64,000 nt of DNA from Oscillatoriales cyanobacterium USR001 (GTDB taxonomy: Bacteria > Cyanobacteriota > Cyanobacteriia > Cyanobacteriales > Microcoleaceae), in the NCBI GenBank assembly GCA_001698425.1, contig MBRE01000059.1, positions 55,551 to 119,550 of the forward strand, in the 5' to 3' direction. Below, one piece after another: positions 51,972 through 61,443 of the stretch; positions within the stretch are counted from its first letter, which is position 1, and each line of letters opens with the position of its first letter. Below the pieces are notes generated by a model. It saw nothing but the letters and a program-made list of their open reading frames with translations, made no database searches and was not told the origin of the DNA. A program made the translations under genes and the position numbers.

Positions 51972-52035
51972 GCGCGATGAATCAAGATGACTAATAAGAT
52001 TAACAGTCCTCTTTCCCGATCGGAAAACTGTCCAA

Positions 52036-52100
52036 AGAAACCGGGTTTTTTACCTAATCTCCGGGTAATAACGAAGTATTTTCATAAAAACCCGGTTTCT
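52036..52100 (+). repeat. 65-bp palindromic dispersed repeat (copy 4)
   Basis: AGAAACCGGGTTTTTTACCT ... AAAACCCGGTTTCT, the third copy within 1.4 kb. Together with copies 2 and 3 it brackets the HEPN pair and the 66-aa gene. Confidence 0.9.
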
Positions 52101-52146
52101 GAACCGACCTGCGATATAGCGGTTCTCAATTATATAGGTACGCAAC

Positions 52147-52217
52147 CACCCCCCTAGCCCCCCCTTGCAAAGAGGGGAGGAACCGGAAAAGCCCCCTTTC
52201 TAAGGGGGTTGGGGGTA
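52147..52217. repeat. C-rich/G-rich hairpin repeat
   Basis: CCCCCTAGCCCCCCCTTGCA on the left and CCCCCTTTCTAAGGGGG toward the right give overlapping hairpins and recall the core of the element at 42549-42665. It is a common cyanobacterial dispersed repeat type. Confidence 0.75.
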
Positions 52218-52289
52218 GAAGCTCTTGTACCTCACCAGACAGAGAAATGCGATATACTAATAATTTGTCATCATCCAAATTCAAGCTTC

Positions 52290-52607
52290 ATGGCAAAATT
52301 ACCCGATGAAACTATCAGCAATATTTTCAGATTACAACAGCGGTTAGTCGCACTTCTCGACACAGCAACAGCAGCAGAATATACCCTCTTGCAGCAATTT
52401 GGCGAGACAGAAGAAACAACGCCTGAATTAGAAGCAATTGATAATATCAAAGAACGCCTGAGAATACCCTACAACCGTTTGCACAGAATCTTGCAACAGG
52501 TAGCAGAATATCAACCAGCAGCAACGGCCGATATGCTAAACTTTTTGTATCGGACAATAGACGAGGGAGACGCGATCGCCCGATTTGTTATAAAATACTA
52601 TTGTTAA
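52290..52607 (+). CDS. Hypothetical helical protein
   Basis: From the ATG at 52290 (MAKLPDETISNIFRLQQRLV) the product is ~105 residues, all helical, with acidic and Gln-rich helices. It is not recognised. Upstream in-frame extension would run into the C-rich repeat and is unlikely. The next gene (cupin) starts 15 bp after its stop, so the two may be co-transcribed. Confidence 0.6.
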   Translation: MAKLPDETISNIFRLQQRLVALLDTATAAEYTLLQQFGETEETTPELEAIDNIKERLRIPYNRLHRILQQVAEYQPAATADMLNFLYRTIDEGDAIARFVIKYYC

Positions 52608-52622
52608 TTTAGAATTAAATCA

Positions 52623-52988
52623 ATGGCTACTTTAATCAACGCACCAACAAAAATAGATGCCGCAGGTATTCCACCGAAAATCATTGAGGAATTTGTGGGA
52701 AATGTAAACTCCCAGACAAGTGCTATTAGTATTGCCAAAATGCAAAGCCCTAGTGGTTGGAGCGAACCTGGACAAACACCAGAATTTGATGAATATACTG
52801 TAGTATTGCGAGGATGTTTGAGGGTGGAAACTCAAGAGGAAATATTTGATGTGATGGCTGGACAAGCAATTATTATTAATCGTGGAGAATGGGTGCGCTA
52901 TAGTACGCCGGGAAGTGAAGGTGCAGAGTATATTGCTGTCTGCATTCCAGCATTTTCTCTGAGTCTTGTTCACCGTGAAGGTGAGTGA
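52623..52988 (+). CDS. Cupin domain protein
   Basis: The 121-residue small cupin has the two motifs: GWSEPGQTPEFDEYTVVLRG (metal-binding region, but with few His) and VMAGQAIIINRGEWVRYSTP. The usual first-motif His pair is replaced by Glu and Asp, so metal binding is uncertain. The end is EYIAVCIPAFSLSLVHREGE. A methyltransferase gene follows after 41 bp on the same strand. Function unknown. Confidence 0.78.
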   Translation: MATLINAPTKIDAAGIPPKIIEEFVGNVNSQTSAISIAKMQSPSGWSEPGQTPEFDEYTVVLRGCLRVETQEEIFDVMAGQAIIINRGEWVRYSTPGSEGAEYIAVCIPAFSLSLVHREGE

Positions 52989-53029
52989 AAATTTGAGTAA
53001 GTTTGGGTACAAAAATTATCAAAAAAACA

Positions 53030-53692
53030 ATGAATCAAGATAGAGTTTACGCGAGAAACCTGGCGATGCAATTTAGAAATGCGGGCAAACCAATGGAGTG
53101 GTTTGAGGTTCTTTACGCGCAAGGAAAGGATGGAAAAGCCGTTATTCCTTGGGCAGAGATGTCGCCTAATCCTAATCTAATTCAATGGTTAGATGCTCAA
53201 CAAATTCGAGGTGAAGGTAAAACTGCGTTGACGGTGGGCTGTGGGCTGGGCGATGATGTGGAGGAGTTATCTTGGCGGGGTTTTCATGTTGTTGGTTTTG
53301 ACATTTCTGCTTCGGCAATTGAATGGTGTAAAAATAGATTTCCTAATTCTAATGCTCAGTATATTGCGGCTGATGTGTTGAATACTCCTGAGTCATGGAA
53401 TCAAGGATTTGATTTGGTTTTAGAGTCTTATACGCTTCAGGCATTACCGCGATCGCTACGAGAGAAAGCTATTGAGAAAATTGCTAACTTTGTGGCTTTT
53501 GGAGGACAATTACTGGTAATTTGTCGAGGTAGAGATGTTGAAGAAGATGCAGGAGAAATACCTGAACCTTTGACTAGGGATGAGGTAATGAAATTTGTTG
53601 ATTTAGGTTTATTATTAGAAAGTTTTGAAGATTATCTGGATGATGAGTCTCCTCCGGTTAGAAGATTTAGAATAGAGTTTAAGAAGGTTTAG
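53030..53692 (+). CDS. SAM-dependent methyltransferase (TPMT-like class I)
   Basis: From the ATG at 53030 (MNQDRVYARNLAMQF) the 220-residue protein shows the SAM motif I TVGCGLGDDVEEL (~62-74), motif II region VVGFDISASAIEW (~81-93) and a post-motif ADVLNT. VLESYTLQALPRSLREKAIE is a motif region typical of thiopurine/ubiquinone-like methyltransferases. The substrate is unknown. It is co-directional with the cupin gene. Confidence 0.85.
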   Translation: MNQDRVYARNLAMQFRNAGKPMEWFEVLYAQGKDGKAVIPWAEMSPNPNLIQWLDAQQIRGEGKTALTVGCGLGDDVEELSWRGFHVVGFDISASAIEWCKNRFPNSNAQYIAADVLNTPESWNQGFDLVLESYTLQALPRSLREKAIEKIANFVAFGGQLLVICRGRDVEEDAGEIPEPLTRDEVMKFVDLGLLLESFEDYLDDESPPVRRFRIEFKKV

Positions 53693-53794
53693 ACAAAAAT
53701 AACCGTAGCTTGGCACGAAGCCAACTAACCGCAAGGTCTTGAAATTAGTTTGCTTCGTCCCTCCACCGCAATTACCAATTCCCAATTACCAATT

Positions 53795-54001
53795 TTATTG
53801 ATTAGCGTTATTAGCATCCTGAACGGCTGCATAAAATAACAATCCTGTCAGTGGAATGCTCAGGGCTAAAATAATACCAGTAACTAAACTACCAAGTTGG
53901 GGAGTTCCTGAAGATAACTCAAAGATTGAGCCGACGGCGGCGATCGCGGTGATGCAGGAACCTGCTAATAATAATGAACTTTTGGGTGTGCCTGCCATCA
54001 T
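53795..54001 (-). CDS. Small membrane protein (two TM helices)
   Basis: The 68-residue protein starts MMAGTPKSSLLLAGSCITAI and has two hydrophobic helices (~9-27 and ~38-60). The start overlaps the def stop in ATGA, so it is translationally coupled to peptide deformylase. It is not recognised beyond being cyanobacterial-looking. Confidence 0.7.
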   Translation of the reverse strand: MMAGTPKSSLLLAGSCITAIAAVGSIFELSSGTPQLGSLVTGIILALSIPLTGLLFYAAVQDANNANQ

Positions 54002-54558
54002 AGGGATTTAACTGCCTTGGGTGAAAATTTGTGCTTGACTAATTCATCCGTTAGTGCTAGTTTATTTTCAACACGATCGACAAAAAGCACCCCATTGAGA
54101 TGATCCATTTCGTGTTGAATAGCACGGGATAATAACTCTGTAGCTTTGAGAGTTTGAGGCCGACCATATTCGTCTCTATAGGAAACTTCTATGACAAGAG
54201 GGCGCTTGACTTCCAGATAGACTCCGGGAATACTCAAACAGCCTTCTTGAAAGAGACAAACTTCGCTGCTATAGTTTTTGATACTGGGATTAATCAACAC
54301 TAAAGGCGGTTTAGCGGCGTTGTCGGGTTCGCAGTCAACTACTATTACTTGTTTCTGAATAGCAACTTGAGGGGCGGCTAAACCGATACCTTCAGAGCTA
54401 TACATCGTTTGTAGCATTTCGCGAATTAGCAGCCGAATTTCGTCATCGACGCTGGCGACGCGCTTTGCTGATTGCCGCAGGGCGCGATCGCCCAAGGTAT
54501 GTATGGTTAGAGGCGGCTTCTCTAACTTTTTCTTTTCAACTAAAACCTCAGAAGTCAT
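53998..54558 (-). CDS. def: Peptide deformylase
   Basis: Def removes the formyl group from nascent proteins. Of 186 residues, the three motifs are present: GIGLAAPQV (~57-65), EGCLSIPG (~105-112, metal ligand Cys107) and QHEMDHLNG (~148-156, HExxH with His149, Glu150, His153). An N-terminal extension of ~20 residues precedes the core. It is the first gene of a coupled pair with the 68-aa membrane protein. Confidence 0.97.
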   Translation of the reverse strand: MTSEVLVEKKKLEKPPLTIHTLGDRALRQSAKRVASVDDEIRLLIREMLQTMYSSEGIGLAAPQVAIQKQVIVVDCEPDNAAKPPLVLINPSIKNYSSEVCLFQEGCLSIPGVYLEVKRPLVIEVSYRDEYGRPQTLKATELLSRAIQHEMDHLNGVLFVDRVENKLALTDELVKHKFSPKAVKSL

Positions 54559-54903
54559 CGAATGTTCTCTCGCAATTGGGTTAGATTTTAAACAATCCTA
54601 TTGTGTTCGATCTTAATGGATCTTAACGGCTGTTGATGATATTTTATACTGTTGTGGGATTCTTGTCTAGTGCGGGGATGGTTTGCGCGTCAATTTTGTA
54701 GGGCAAAGCATTCGGGCAGATAATTTATAGCTTGTACCCTCATACTTTTTGCCCGAATGCTTTGTCCTGCGGATATGTTCGTAATAGAAGTATCGATCGC
54801 GCTATAATATGTAATGTGCCTGTGCAACTTCTATCTAAATGACTGATTTTGATAATTTTGGGGTGTATCTATCAGTAAACACCTCTACGAAAATCTTTCA
54901 GAT
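54559..54903. other. Intergenic region with large hairpin and shared upstream dyad
   Basis: A hairpin-forming inverted repeat GGGCAAAGCATTCGGGCA (54701-54718) with its near-complement TGCCCGAATGCTTTGTCC (54750-54767) lies in the middle. The dyad motif of the exoprotein genes is at 54860-54883. No gene is seen. Confidence 0.75.
54860..54883 (+). promoter_or_regulatory. Shared upstream dyad motif, exoprotein gene 1
   Basis: GGTGT and ACACC arms flank ATCTATCAGTAA. The same element lies at a similar distance before the two other exoprotein genes (57948 and 61401). It is 20-45 nt upstream of the ATG. Confidence 0.65.
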
Positions 54904-57708
54904 ATGCCACAAATTTTTACTGTTACGAATAATAATGATAATGGAACTGGCTCCTTAAGAAATGCGATCGCATCGGCGGCGAGTGGAGACACCATCATCT
55001 TTACTTCCAGTTTAGCCAATCAGACAATTACTCTTACCAGCGGCCAACTAGAAATCGATAAAAACCTAATTATTGATGGTGCAGCCGCTACCAATTTAAC
55101 AATTAGCGGAAATAACGCCTCCCGTGTTTTTGAAGTTAAAAATACTTCAACTTCTCAACCCACTGATGTAACATTTCGGAACCTCAAAATAGTTAGCGGC
55201 AAAAAGCAAGGAAACACTGAAACTGACGCAGGCGGAGGAATTTTAACCGCAGATCGGACAAGATTAACAGTAGAAAATTGCGAAATTAATAACAACGTTG
55301 CTGAATATGGCGGTGGCGGAATTTATACAGGATTTCGCAGCACAACTACTGTGATTAACAGTAAATTTGATAGCAATAACGGTTCAGGTGGAAACCAAGA
55401 GCGAGGTGGCGGCGCGATCGCCACTAAAAGCGGCGGTTCTCTCACAGTAAAAGGCTCTACTTTTACTAACAATAAAGGAATTAATGGCGGTGCAATTAAT
55501 AACCTTTTAGGTATATTAACAGTAGAAAATTCTACTTTTCTCAATAATGACACAACGCCAGGAACTGGTGGAAATACCAACGGTTATGGCGGTGCAATTT
55601 ACACCGATGGAGCCAATGATTCTGGCACTAATTCTACACCAGGATCGGTAGGCGGTACTATTTCTATTCGCAACAGTCGCTTTGAAGGGAATAAAGGAAA
55701 AGGACAAGGCGGCGCAATGTTTCTATTTATGTATCCCCCCGACAATTTAGTGCTTGAAGGCAGCACAATTATCAATAATCAGATAATTAAAGGCTCCAGT
55801 GGCGATGCTTTAGGCGGCGGTTTGCGAATTGGAAATGCTGCTTATACTATTACCAATACTACCTTTGCTAATAATGTAGCAGAGGCTCAGGGGGGCGGTT
55901 TATGGGTAGGAGAAGAATCGCCTGGAACTATTACAAATAGTACATTTTATGGCAATAAAGCCCAAGATCCAGCTAATAGTACCAGTGGTTTAGGCGGTGG
56001 GTTATTTTTGGCTACTACCAAAGATCAAAAAATTGTGAATACTACGATCGCGGCTAATCAAGCCGGCACCGAAGGTGGCGGAATTGTGGGTAGTAGTAAT
56101 GTCACTCTTACCAATACGATTGTGGCTAATAATACAGCTAATAATCAGTTTGGGAATAAGCAAAACGCCTCAGATGGAAAAGGATTTGCCGCGAATCCAG
56201 CACCTTACTTTACTGATGGCGGTGGTAACTTACAGTGGCCAGCTATTACCAATAATTTTAACAATGCAAATATTACTGCTAATGCGATCCAAGCTGACCC
56301 AAAACTTGGTTTATTACAAGATAATGGCGGTGGCTTATTAACGGTAGCATTACTAACAGGAAGTGCGGCAATTGATGCGGGAAGTGGTAGCGGTGCACCT
56401 GCTAATGATGCGCGGGGAATTAGTCGCCCTCAAGATGGAGATAGTAATGGAAATGCGATCGCAGATATCGGAGCTTACGAATTTTCGCTAACTTCTACGC
56501 CAACACCTGCGCCAACACCTGCGCCTACGCCAACACCTGCGCCTACGCCAGCGCCTGCGCCTGCGCCAACACCTGCGCCAACACCTGCGCCAACACCAGC
56601 GCCTGCGCCAACACCAGCGCCTGCGCCTGCGCCAACACCAGCACCTGAGCCAACACCCACGCCTGCGCCAACACCAACACCTGAGCCAACACCCACGCCA
56701 ACACCTACGCCTACACCAACACCTGATACTGACAATTGTATTTGCGATCGCTTTACCCTACCCAGCCTCAGTATCAACAACATCACTCCTAACACCCCCG
56801 ATAAAACTCTTAATGGTACTAACTCTGATGATTTCCTAATAGGAGATACCGCCAATAATGCCATCAATGGACTTATTGGTAACGACACCATTTATGGCAT
56901 AGAAAACAATGACAACTTGACTGGTGACAGCGGTAGCGATCTATTATTTGGCAACGAAGGTAATGATTACATAGATGGCGAAACAGATAGCGATACCATT
57001 TATGGAGGCAAAGATAGCGACACCATAATTGGCGGCGATGGGAATAATTTACTTAGGGGAGATAGTGGCAACGATATAATTTTTGGAGGAAACGATCGCG
57101 ATAATATTTGGGGTGGCAAAGACAACGATATTTTATTCGGTGAAACCGGACAAGATATCATCTATGGTGACATAGGCGATGACACCATACTGGGAGGAAA
57201 TGACAACGATTTAGTATTGGGAAATGAAGGAGCAGACTTAATATTTAGTGACCTTGGTAACGATACCATTTATGGAGGGAAAGACAATGATACCCTCTGT
57301 GGTGGTGATGGTAATAATCTGCTTTTAGGTAATAATAACGACGACCTTATTGATGGGTGTCTGGGTAACGATACCCTCTACGGAGGCAAGGGAAATGATA
57401 TCTTAACTGGAGGAGTAGGTGATGACTTCCTCAGCGGTGATTTAGGGGGTGACACCCTTACGGGGGGTTCTGGCAAGGATGTATTCCTGCTAACATCAGG
57501 CCAAGAAAATCAGACAATTATGGATTTCCAAAAAGGTCAAGATTTGATAGGATTATCCGGTGGGTTGACATTTGGACAACTCGCGATCGCCTCTGACAAT
57601 AATGCAGTCGTAATCACTGTTGCCAGTAGCGGTCAAATTTTAGCTACCCTTAAAGGCATCGTGGCAACAGGGATTAGTGCTGAAGATTTCAAGCAGGTAA
57701 TAATTTAA
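54904..57708 (+). CDS. Secreted beta-helix/RTX repeat exoprotein 1
   Basis: Of 934 residues, ~10-530 form a right-handed beta-helix (pectin-lyase-like, choice-of-anchor-Q type) opening with [21 protein letters not shown] Thr/Pro/Ala linker (~535-610) is followed by NCICDRF and RTX calcium-binding nonapeptides (GGxGxDxLx, ~640-870), ending in a C-terminal module with no Cys. RTX repeats imply type I secretion and folding in external Ca2+. No N-terminal signal is seen, and the DUF4347 domain of its neighbours is missing. The role is probably surface adhesion or sheath, which is inference. Confidence 0.88.
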   Translation: MPQIFTVTNNNDNGTGSLRNAIASAASGDTIIFTSSLANQTITLTSGQLEIDKNLIIDGAAATNLTISGNNASRVFEVKNTSTSQPTDVTFRNLKIVSGKKQGNTETDAGGGILTADRTRLTVENCEINNNVAEYGGGGIYTGFRSTTTVINSKFDSNNGSGGNQERGGGAIATKSGGSLTVKGSTFTNNKGINGGAINNLLGILTVENSTFLNNDTTPGTGGNTNGYGGAIYTDGANDSGTNSTPGSVGGTISIRNSRFEGNKGKGQGGAMFLFMYPPDNLVLEGSTIINNQIIKGSSGDALGGGLRIGNAAYTITNTTFANNVAEAQGGGLWVGEESPGTITNSTFYGNKAQDPANSTSGLGGGLFLATTKDQKIVNTTIAANQAGTEGGGIVGSSNVTLTNTIVANNTANNQFGNKQNASDGKGFAANPAPYFTDGGGNLQWPAITNNFNNANITANAIQADPKLGLLQDNGGGLLTVALLTGSAAIDAGSGSGAPANDARGISRPQDGDSNGNAIADIGAYEFSLTSTPTPAPTPAPTPTPAPTPAPAPAPTPAPTPAPTPAPAPTPAPAPAPTPAPEPTPTPAPTPTPEPTPTPTPTPTPTPDTDNCICDRFTLPSLSINNITPNTPDKTLNGTNSDDFLIGDTANNAINGLIGNDTIYGIENNDNLTGDSGSDLLFGNEGNDYIDGETDSDTIYGGKDSDTIIGGDGNNLLRGDSGNDIIFGGNDRDNIWGGKDNDILFGETGQDIIYGDIGDDTILGGNDNDLVLGNEGADLIFSDLGNDTIYGGKDNDTLCGGDGNNLLLGNNNDDLIDGCLGNDTLYGGKGNDILTGGVGDDFLSGDLGGDTLTGGSGKDVFLLTSGQENQTIMDFQKGQDLIGLSGGLTFGQLAIASDNNAVVITVASSGQILATLKGIVATGISAEDFKQVII

Positions 57709-57947
57709 CCAAACTTGAAATTTTATTGGCAAAAGCGATTTATCATAATAGGGAACCTTGTCGCTATATTTTGCGTCGGTAACTATGTCGATCGATCGCT
57801 TTGATTGTATCCCAAGGGCTAAAGTGATTATTGGTAGAGTAAGCGCTACTCATCTGAAATATATTTATCTTAATCGGATAAAATAATATCAACGCCTACC
57901 CTAAAATAATTTCTCCGCTCTTGATACAAACAACTGCTATATTCCAG

Positions 57948-57970
57948 AGGTGTATCTACAAGTCAACACT
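57948..57970 (+). promoter_or_regulatory. Shared upstream dyad motif, exoprotein gene 2
   Basis: AGGTGTATCTACAAGTCAAC with GGTGT and ACACT arms and a 12-nt centre, about 39 nt before the ATG at 57988. Confidence 0.65.
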
Positions 57971-57987
57971 TTTGGGGAATTAACAGG

Positions 57988-60900
57988 ATGTCCACTATCT
58001 CTGCATTAACCAATTCAGAATTATCAAGTCAAAAAGTTCTATCTAAATCAATCTTTTTTATTGATTCTAGTTTAGAAAATTGGCAAGATTTAGCCGCAGG
58101 TGTACCTGAAGGGGTACAAATTATTGCAATCGATCGCCACAAAAATGGCATTGAACAAATTACCATAGAACTGCAAAAATATGCAGCTATTCACGGAAGC
58201 ATTGATACAGTCAACATTATTTCTCATGGTAATTCTGGGAGTTTACAACTAGGCAATACTTTACTCAACTCAGAAACATTAGAACAGTACAAAAGCCAAC
58301 TGCAAAAATGGCAAAGTACCCTTTCAAAACAAGCAGATATTCTCCTTTATGGCTGTGATATTGCCGCAGGCGAAGGCAGCAATTTTGTAAATAAATTGAG
58401 TGAATTAACAGGGGCTGATATTGCAGCTTCTACGGATAAAACAGGGAAAGGAGGCAATTGGAATTTAGAGTTTACTCAAGGAAAAATTGAAGCAAATTTA
58501 GGATTAAATTCAGAAACTACAGCCAATTACAAAGGTACTTTAGCTCTAATTACCGTTACCAATAATAATGATAGCGGGGCTGGGTCATTAAGAGCCGCAA
58601 TTGCCTCTGCTGCTGCGGGCGATACAATTCAATTTGCGCCCAATCTTGCCAATCAAAAAATTACCTTAACAACCGGTCAACTTGTCATTGATAAAAATTT
58701 GACTATAGACGCTTCTGGGGTAAGTAACTTAACTATTAGTGGGAATAAAGCCTCACGAGTAATACAAACCGGAATCAACACCAATGTTACTCTCAAAAAC
58801 TTAATTATAGCTGACGGGAGAGTTAGTAATAACTCCGCTAATGAAGCTACTAGCGCCGGTGGGGGTATTCAAACTAGCAATAGTAGCACCTTAACTTTAG
58901 AGAATTGTCAAATTAACAATAACGTTGCTGGTTTCGGCGGCGGTATTTATACGGGATTCCGCAGCACTACCACTGTAACTAACTGTAAATTTGAGGGAAA
59001 TGATGGCTCTTTAGCGAACAATACCGAGCGAGGTGGAGGCGCGATCGCGACTAAAAGTGGTAGCACTCTCAAAGTCAAAGATAGTGAATTTACTAACAAC
59101 AAAGGCACTTATGGTGGAGCAATTAATAATCTGTTAAGTGGCTTAACCATAGAGAATTGTAAATTCATCAAAAATAGCACAGTTAAAGACGTTGGTGGCG
59201 CAGTTTATGTAGATGGAGCCAGCGAGTTAACTAATGATAACACGGGTGGTAAAGTCATCGTTCGAGACAGTTTATTTGATGGTAATATCGGCACAAAAGA
59301 AGGCGGTGCAGCCTTCATTTTTGGTTATAAACTCGATACAATTCTGCTGGAAAATACCAGCTTTATTAACAATCAAGCCATTAAAAATCCTCAAGGACAA
59401 GCTGGTTCTGCCGGTGGTGTCAGAGCCGGAAATGCCGATTTAACAATCAATAACTGCACCTTTGCTAATAATACAGCGAAGGATAGCGGTGGTGGTTTGT
59501 GGGTGGGAGAAGATGGGGATATTAAGATTACTAACAGTACCTTTTCTGGCAACAAAGCAGATCAACAAGGCGGCGGAATCACGATTGCCAGCCGTAGTGG
59601 TTTTTCTACAGAAATAACTAACACCACGATCGCCAACAACTCAGCGGGTACTTTTGCCGGTGGTGTGGCTACTTTTGGGCAACAATCTGTCACGGTAAAA
59701 AATTCAATTTTTGCCAATAATACAGCCGGAAATTCTTTTAAAGTTAGACAACAAACCAGCCGTGAATTTATTGATGGTGGTAACAATTTGCAGTTTCCGG
59801 CTAAACTTACTGTCACCGATCCCAATGATAGTAATGTCACCGCCAAAATTAAAATTGCCGATCCCTTACTTGGTCCCTTGCAAGACAACGGCGGTGGCGT
59901 GCTCAGTCATGCTTTATTAACTGGTAGCCCCGCGATCGATGGTGGCGTTACAGTTGCCGGCGTTACAACCGACGTGCGAGGGGCTGCACGCACCGATGGC
60001 AAAATAGATATTGGTTCCTTTGAGTTAGGCGCGATCGCACCCCCATCAGACTCAAAACCCACACCCACACCATCATCTACACCCACACCCACACCATCAT
60101 CTACACCCACACCCACACCGTCATCTACACCAGCACCAGCACCAACACCAGCACCCGTACCTCCGCCAGCACCAACATCAAGCCCACAAGAAGATACGAA
60201 TTGTTTATGCGATCGCTTCCCCACCCCCAATTTTAGTAGCGGCCGTTTACTTCCCAACTCAACAGAAAAAACCCTTAACGGTAGCGAAGTTGAAGACTTA
60301 TTAATCGGTGGATCTAGCAAAGATTCGATCGCAGGTTTCGGCGGCAACGATACCCTCATTGGCATGAGCGGTAACGATAACATCTACGGCGGCAGCGGTA
60401 ACGACTTCCTATCAGCCAATAGCGGCAATGATTTCATCGACAGTGGCGATAACAACGATCTAGTTTTTGCAGGTCAAGATAACGATATCGTCTTAGGAGG
60501 TAACGGCAACGATACCCTCTTTGGCGACTTAGGAAAAGACACAATCAAAGGCGGCGATGGCAATGACTGGATCTTTGGCAATAATGGCGCTGATTTTTTA
60601 GAAGGAGAAAAAGGCGACAATCTAATTTTTGGAGGCGAAGATAATGACATTCTCTTAGGTGGAAATGACAACGATAAACTCTTAGGTGACAACGGCGATG
60701 ACACCCTCATTGCTTGGTTTGGTAACGACAGCGTAACCGGTAATAACGGTAATGACTTCATCGACGCTGGCTTTGGAGATGATGTCATTTTTGGCGGAAA
60801 AGGTAATGACATCATTAAAGGTGAAAATGGCAACGACTTCCTTGTAGGAGACAGCGGCGACGACACCATCTGTGGCGGCGAAGGTAGTGACATTTTATAC

Positions 60901-61296
60901 GGTGGAATTGGTGCCGATGTCATGGATGGATGTAGCGGTAATGACACCATCTATGGCGGCGCAGACAATGATAGTTTAACCGGTGGCGGTGGCAATGATT
61001 TCCTGATCGGAGATTTGGGTAACGATACTTTAACTGGTAATACTGGAAACGATGTCTTTGTTTTGGCATCTGGTCAGGGAAATGACACCATTACTAATTT
61101 TACCAAAGGTCAAGACTTAATCGGGTTAGCTGGCGGACTTACCTTTAGTCAATTAAATATTACCGATCGCAATGGCAATACATTACTTAGCGTTGCCAAT
61201 AGCGGTCAAATTCTCGCACTCCTTCTAGGTGTATCAATAAGTGCGATCGGATCTGAGGATTTCACGGAGGTAAGCATCAGCCCAAGTTTGTTATAA
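57988..61296 (+). CDS. Secreted DUF4347-beta-helix-RTX exoprotein 2
   Basis: Of 1102 residues, ~20-180 are a DUF4347 domain (IFFIDSSLENWQDLAAG to GTDKTGKGGNWNLEF-like end, with the ADILLYGCDIAAGEG core). A beta-helix (~185-680) very similar to the other two follows, then a Ser/Thr/Pro linker (~685-730), NCLCDRF and RTX repeats (~760-1010). It lacks a classical signal peptide; RTX repeats imply type I secretion. DUF4347 is found on large cyanobacterial and proteobacterial exoproteins, function unknown. Confidence 0.9.
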   Translation: MSTISALTNSELSSQKVLSKSIFFIDSSLENWQDLAAGVPEGVQIIAIDRHKNGIEQITIELQKYAAIHGSIDTVNIISHGNSGSLQLGNTLLNSETLEQYKSQLQKWQSTLSKQADILLYGCDIAAGEGSNFVNKLSELTGADIAASTDKTGKGGNWNLEFTQGKIEANLGLNSETTANYKGTLALITVTNNNDSGAGSLRAAIASAAAGDTIQFAPNLANQKITLTTGQLVIDKNLTIDASGVSNLTISGNKASRVIQTGINTNVTLKNLIIADGRVSNNSANEATSAGGGIQTSNSSTLTLENCQINNNVAGFGGGIYTGFRSTTTVTNCKFEGNDGSLANNTERGGGAIATKSGSTLKVKDSEFTNNKGTYGGAINNLLSGLTIENCKFIKNSTVKDVGGAVYVDGASELTNDNTGGKVIVRDSLFDGNIGTKEGGAAFIFGYKLDTILLENTSFINNQAIKNPQGQAGSAGGVRAGNADLTINNCTFANNTAKDSGGGLWVGEDGDIKITNSTFSGNKADQQGGGITIASRSGFSTEITNTTIANNSAGTFAGGVATFGQQSVTVKNSIFANNTAGNSFKVRQQTSREFIDGGNNLQFPAKLTVTDPNDSNVTAKIKIADPLLGPLQDNGGGVLSHALLTGSPAIDGGVTVAGVTTDVRGAARTDGKIDIGSFELGAIAPPSDSKPTPTPSSTPTPTPSSTPTPTPSSTPAPAPTPAPVPPPAPTSSPQEDTNCLCDRFPTPNFSSGRLLPNSTEKTLNGSEVEDLLIGGSSKDSIAGFGGNDTLIGMSGNDNIYGGSGNDFLSANSGNDFIDSGDNNDLVFAGQDNDIVLGGNGNDTLFGDLGKDTIKGGDGNDWIFGNNGADFLEGEKGDNLIFGGEDNDILLGGNDNDKLLGDNGDDTLIAWFGNDSVTGNNGNDFIDAGFGDDVIFGGKGNDIIKGENGNDFLVGDSGDDTICGGEGSDILYGGIGADVMDGCSGNDTIYGGADNDSLTGGGGNDFLIGDLGNDTLTGNTGNDVFVLASGQGNDTITNFTKGQDLIGLAGGLTFSQLNITDRNGNTLLSVANSGQILALLLGVSISAIGSEDFTEVSISPSLL

Positions 61297-61329
61297 TATA
61301 GTCAAACATCGTTAATGACAATTTAGAAA

Positions 61330-61383
61330 AGGCTAACAGCTAACAGTTAACAGTTAACAAATAACAGTTAACAAATAACAGCT
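61330..61383. repeat. Heptamer tandem repeat array
   Basis: AACAGTT and AACAAAT units lie between the stop of exoprotein 2 and the shared motif of exoprotein 3. Confidence 0.88.
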
Positions 61384-61400
61384 ACTAATTCTGCGACTCC

Positions 61401-61424
61401 GGGGATGTATCTACCAATACAAAC
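61401..61424 (+). promoter_or_regulatory. Shared upstream motif, exoprotein gene 3
   Basis: GGGGATGTATCTACCAATAC, with TGTAT/ATACA arms, 40 nt before the ATG at 61444. A weaker match to the dyad arms than in genes 1 and 2. Confidence 0.55.
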
Positions 61425-61443
61425 CATGAAAGGAGTATGCGAA

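Noticed and set aside
50708..52100. Three spaced 65-bp repeats as a CRISPR-like array
   Set aside because: The intervals are hundreds of bp, contain genes, and the repeat is a long palindrome that also occurs inverted at 9148.
56475..56891. Minus-strand frame encoding Val/Gly repeats
   Set aside because: It is the antisense shadow of the Thr/Pro/Ala linker of exoprotein 1; the plus frame has clear domains.
60474..60950. Minus-strand Ser/Pro/Leu-rich frame
   Set aside because: It is the antisense shadow of the RTX repeat section of exoprotein 2, caused by repetitive codons.
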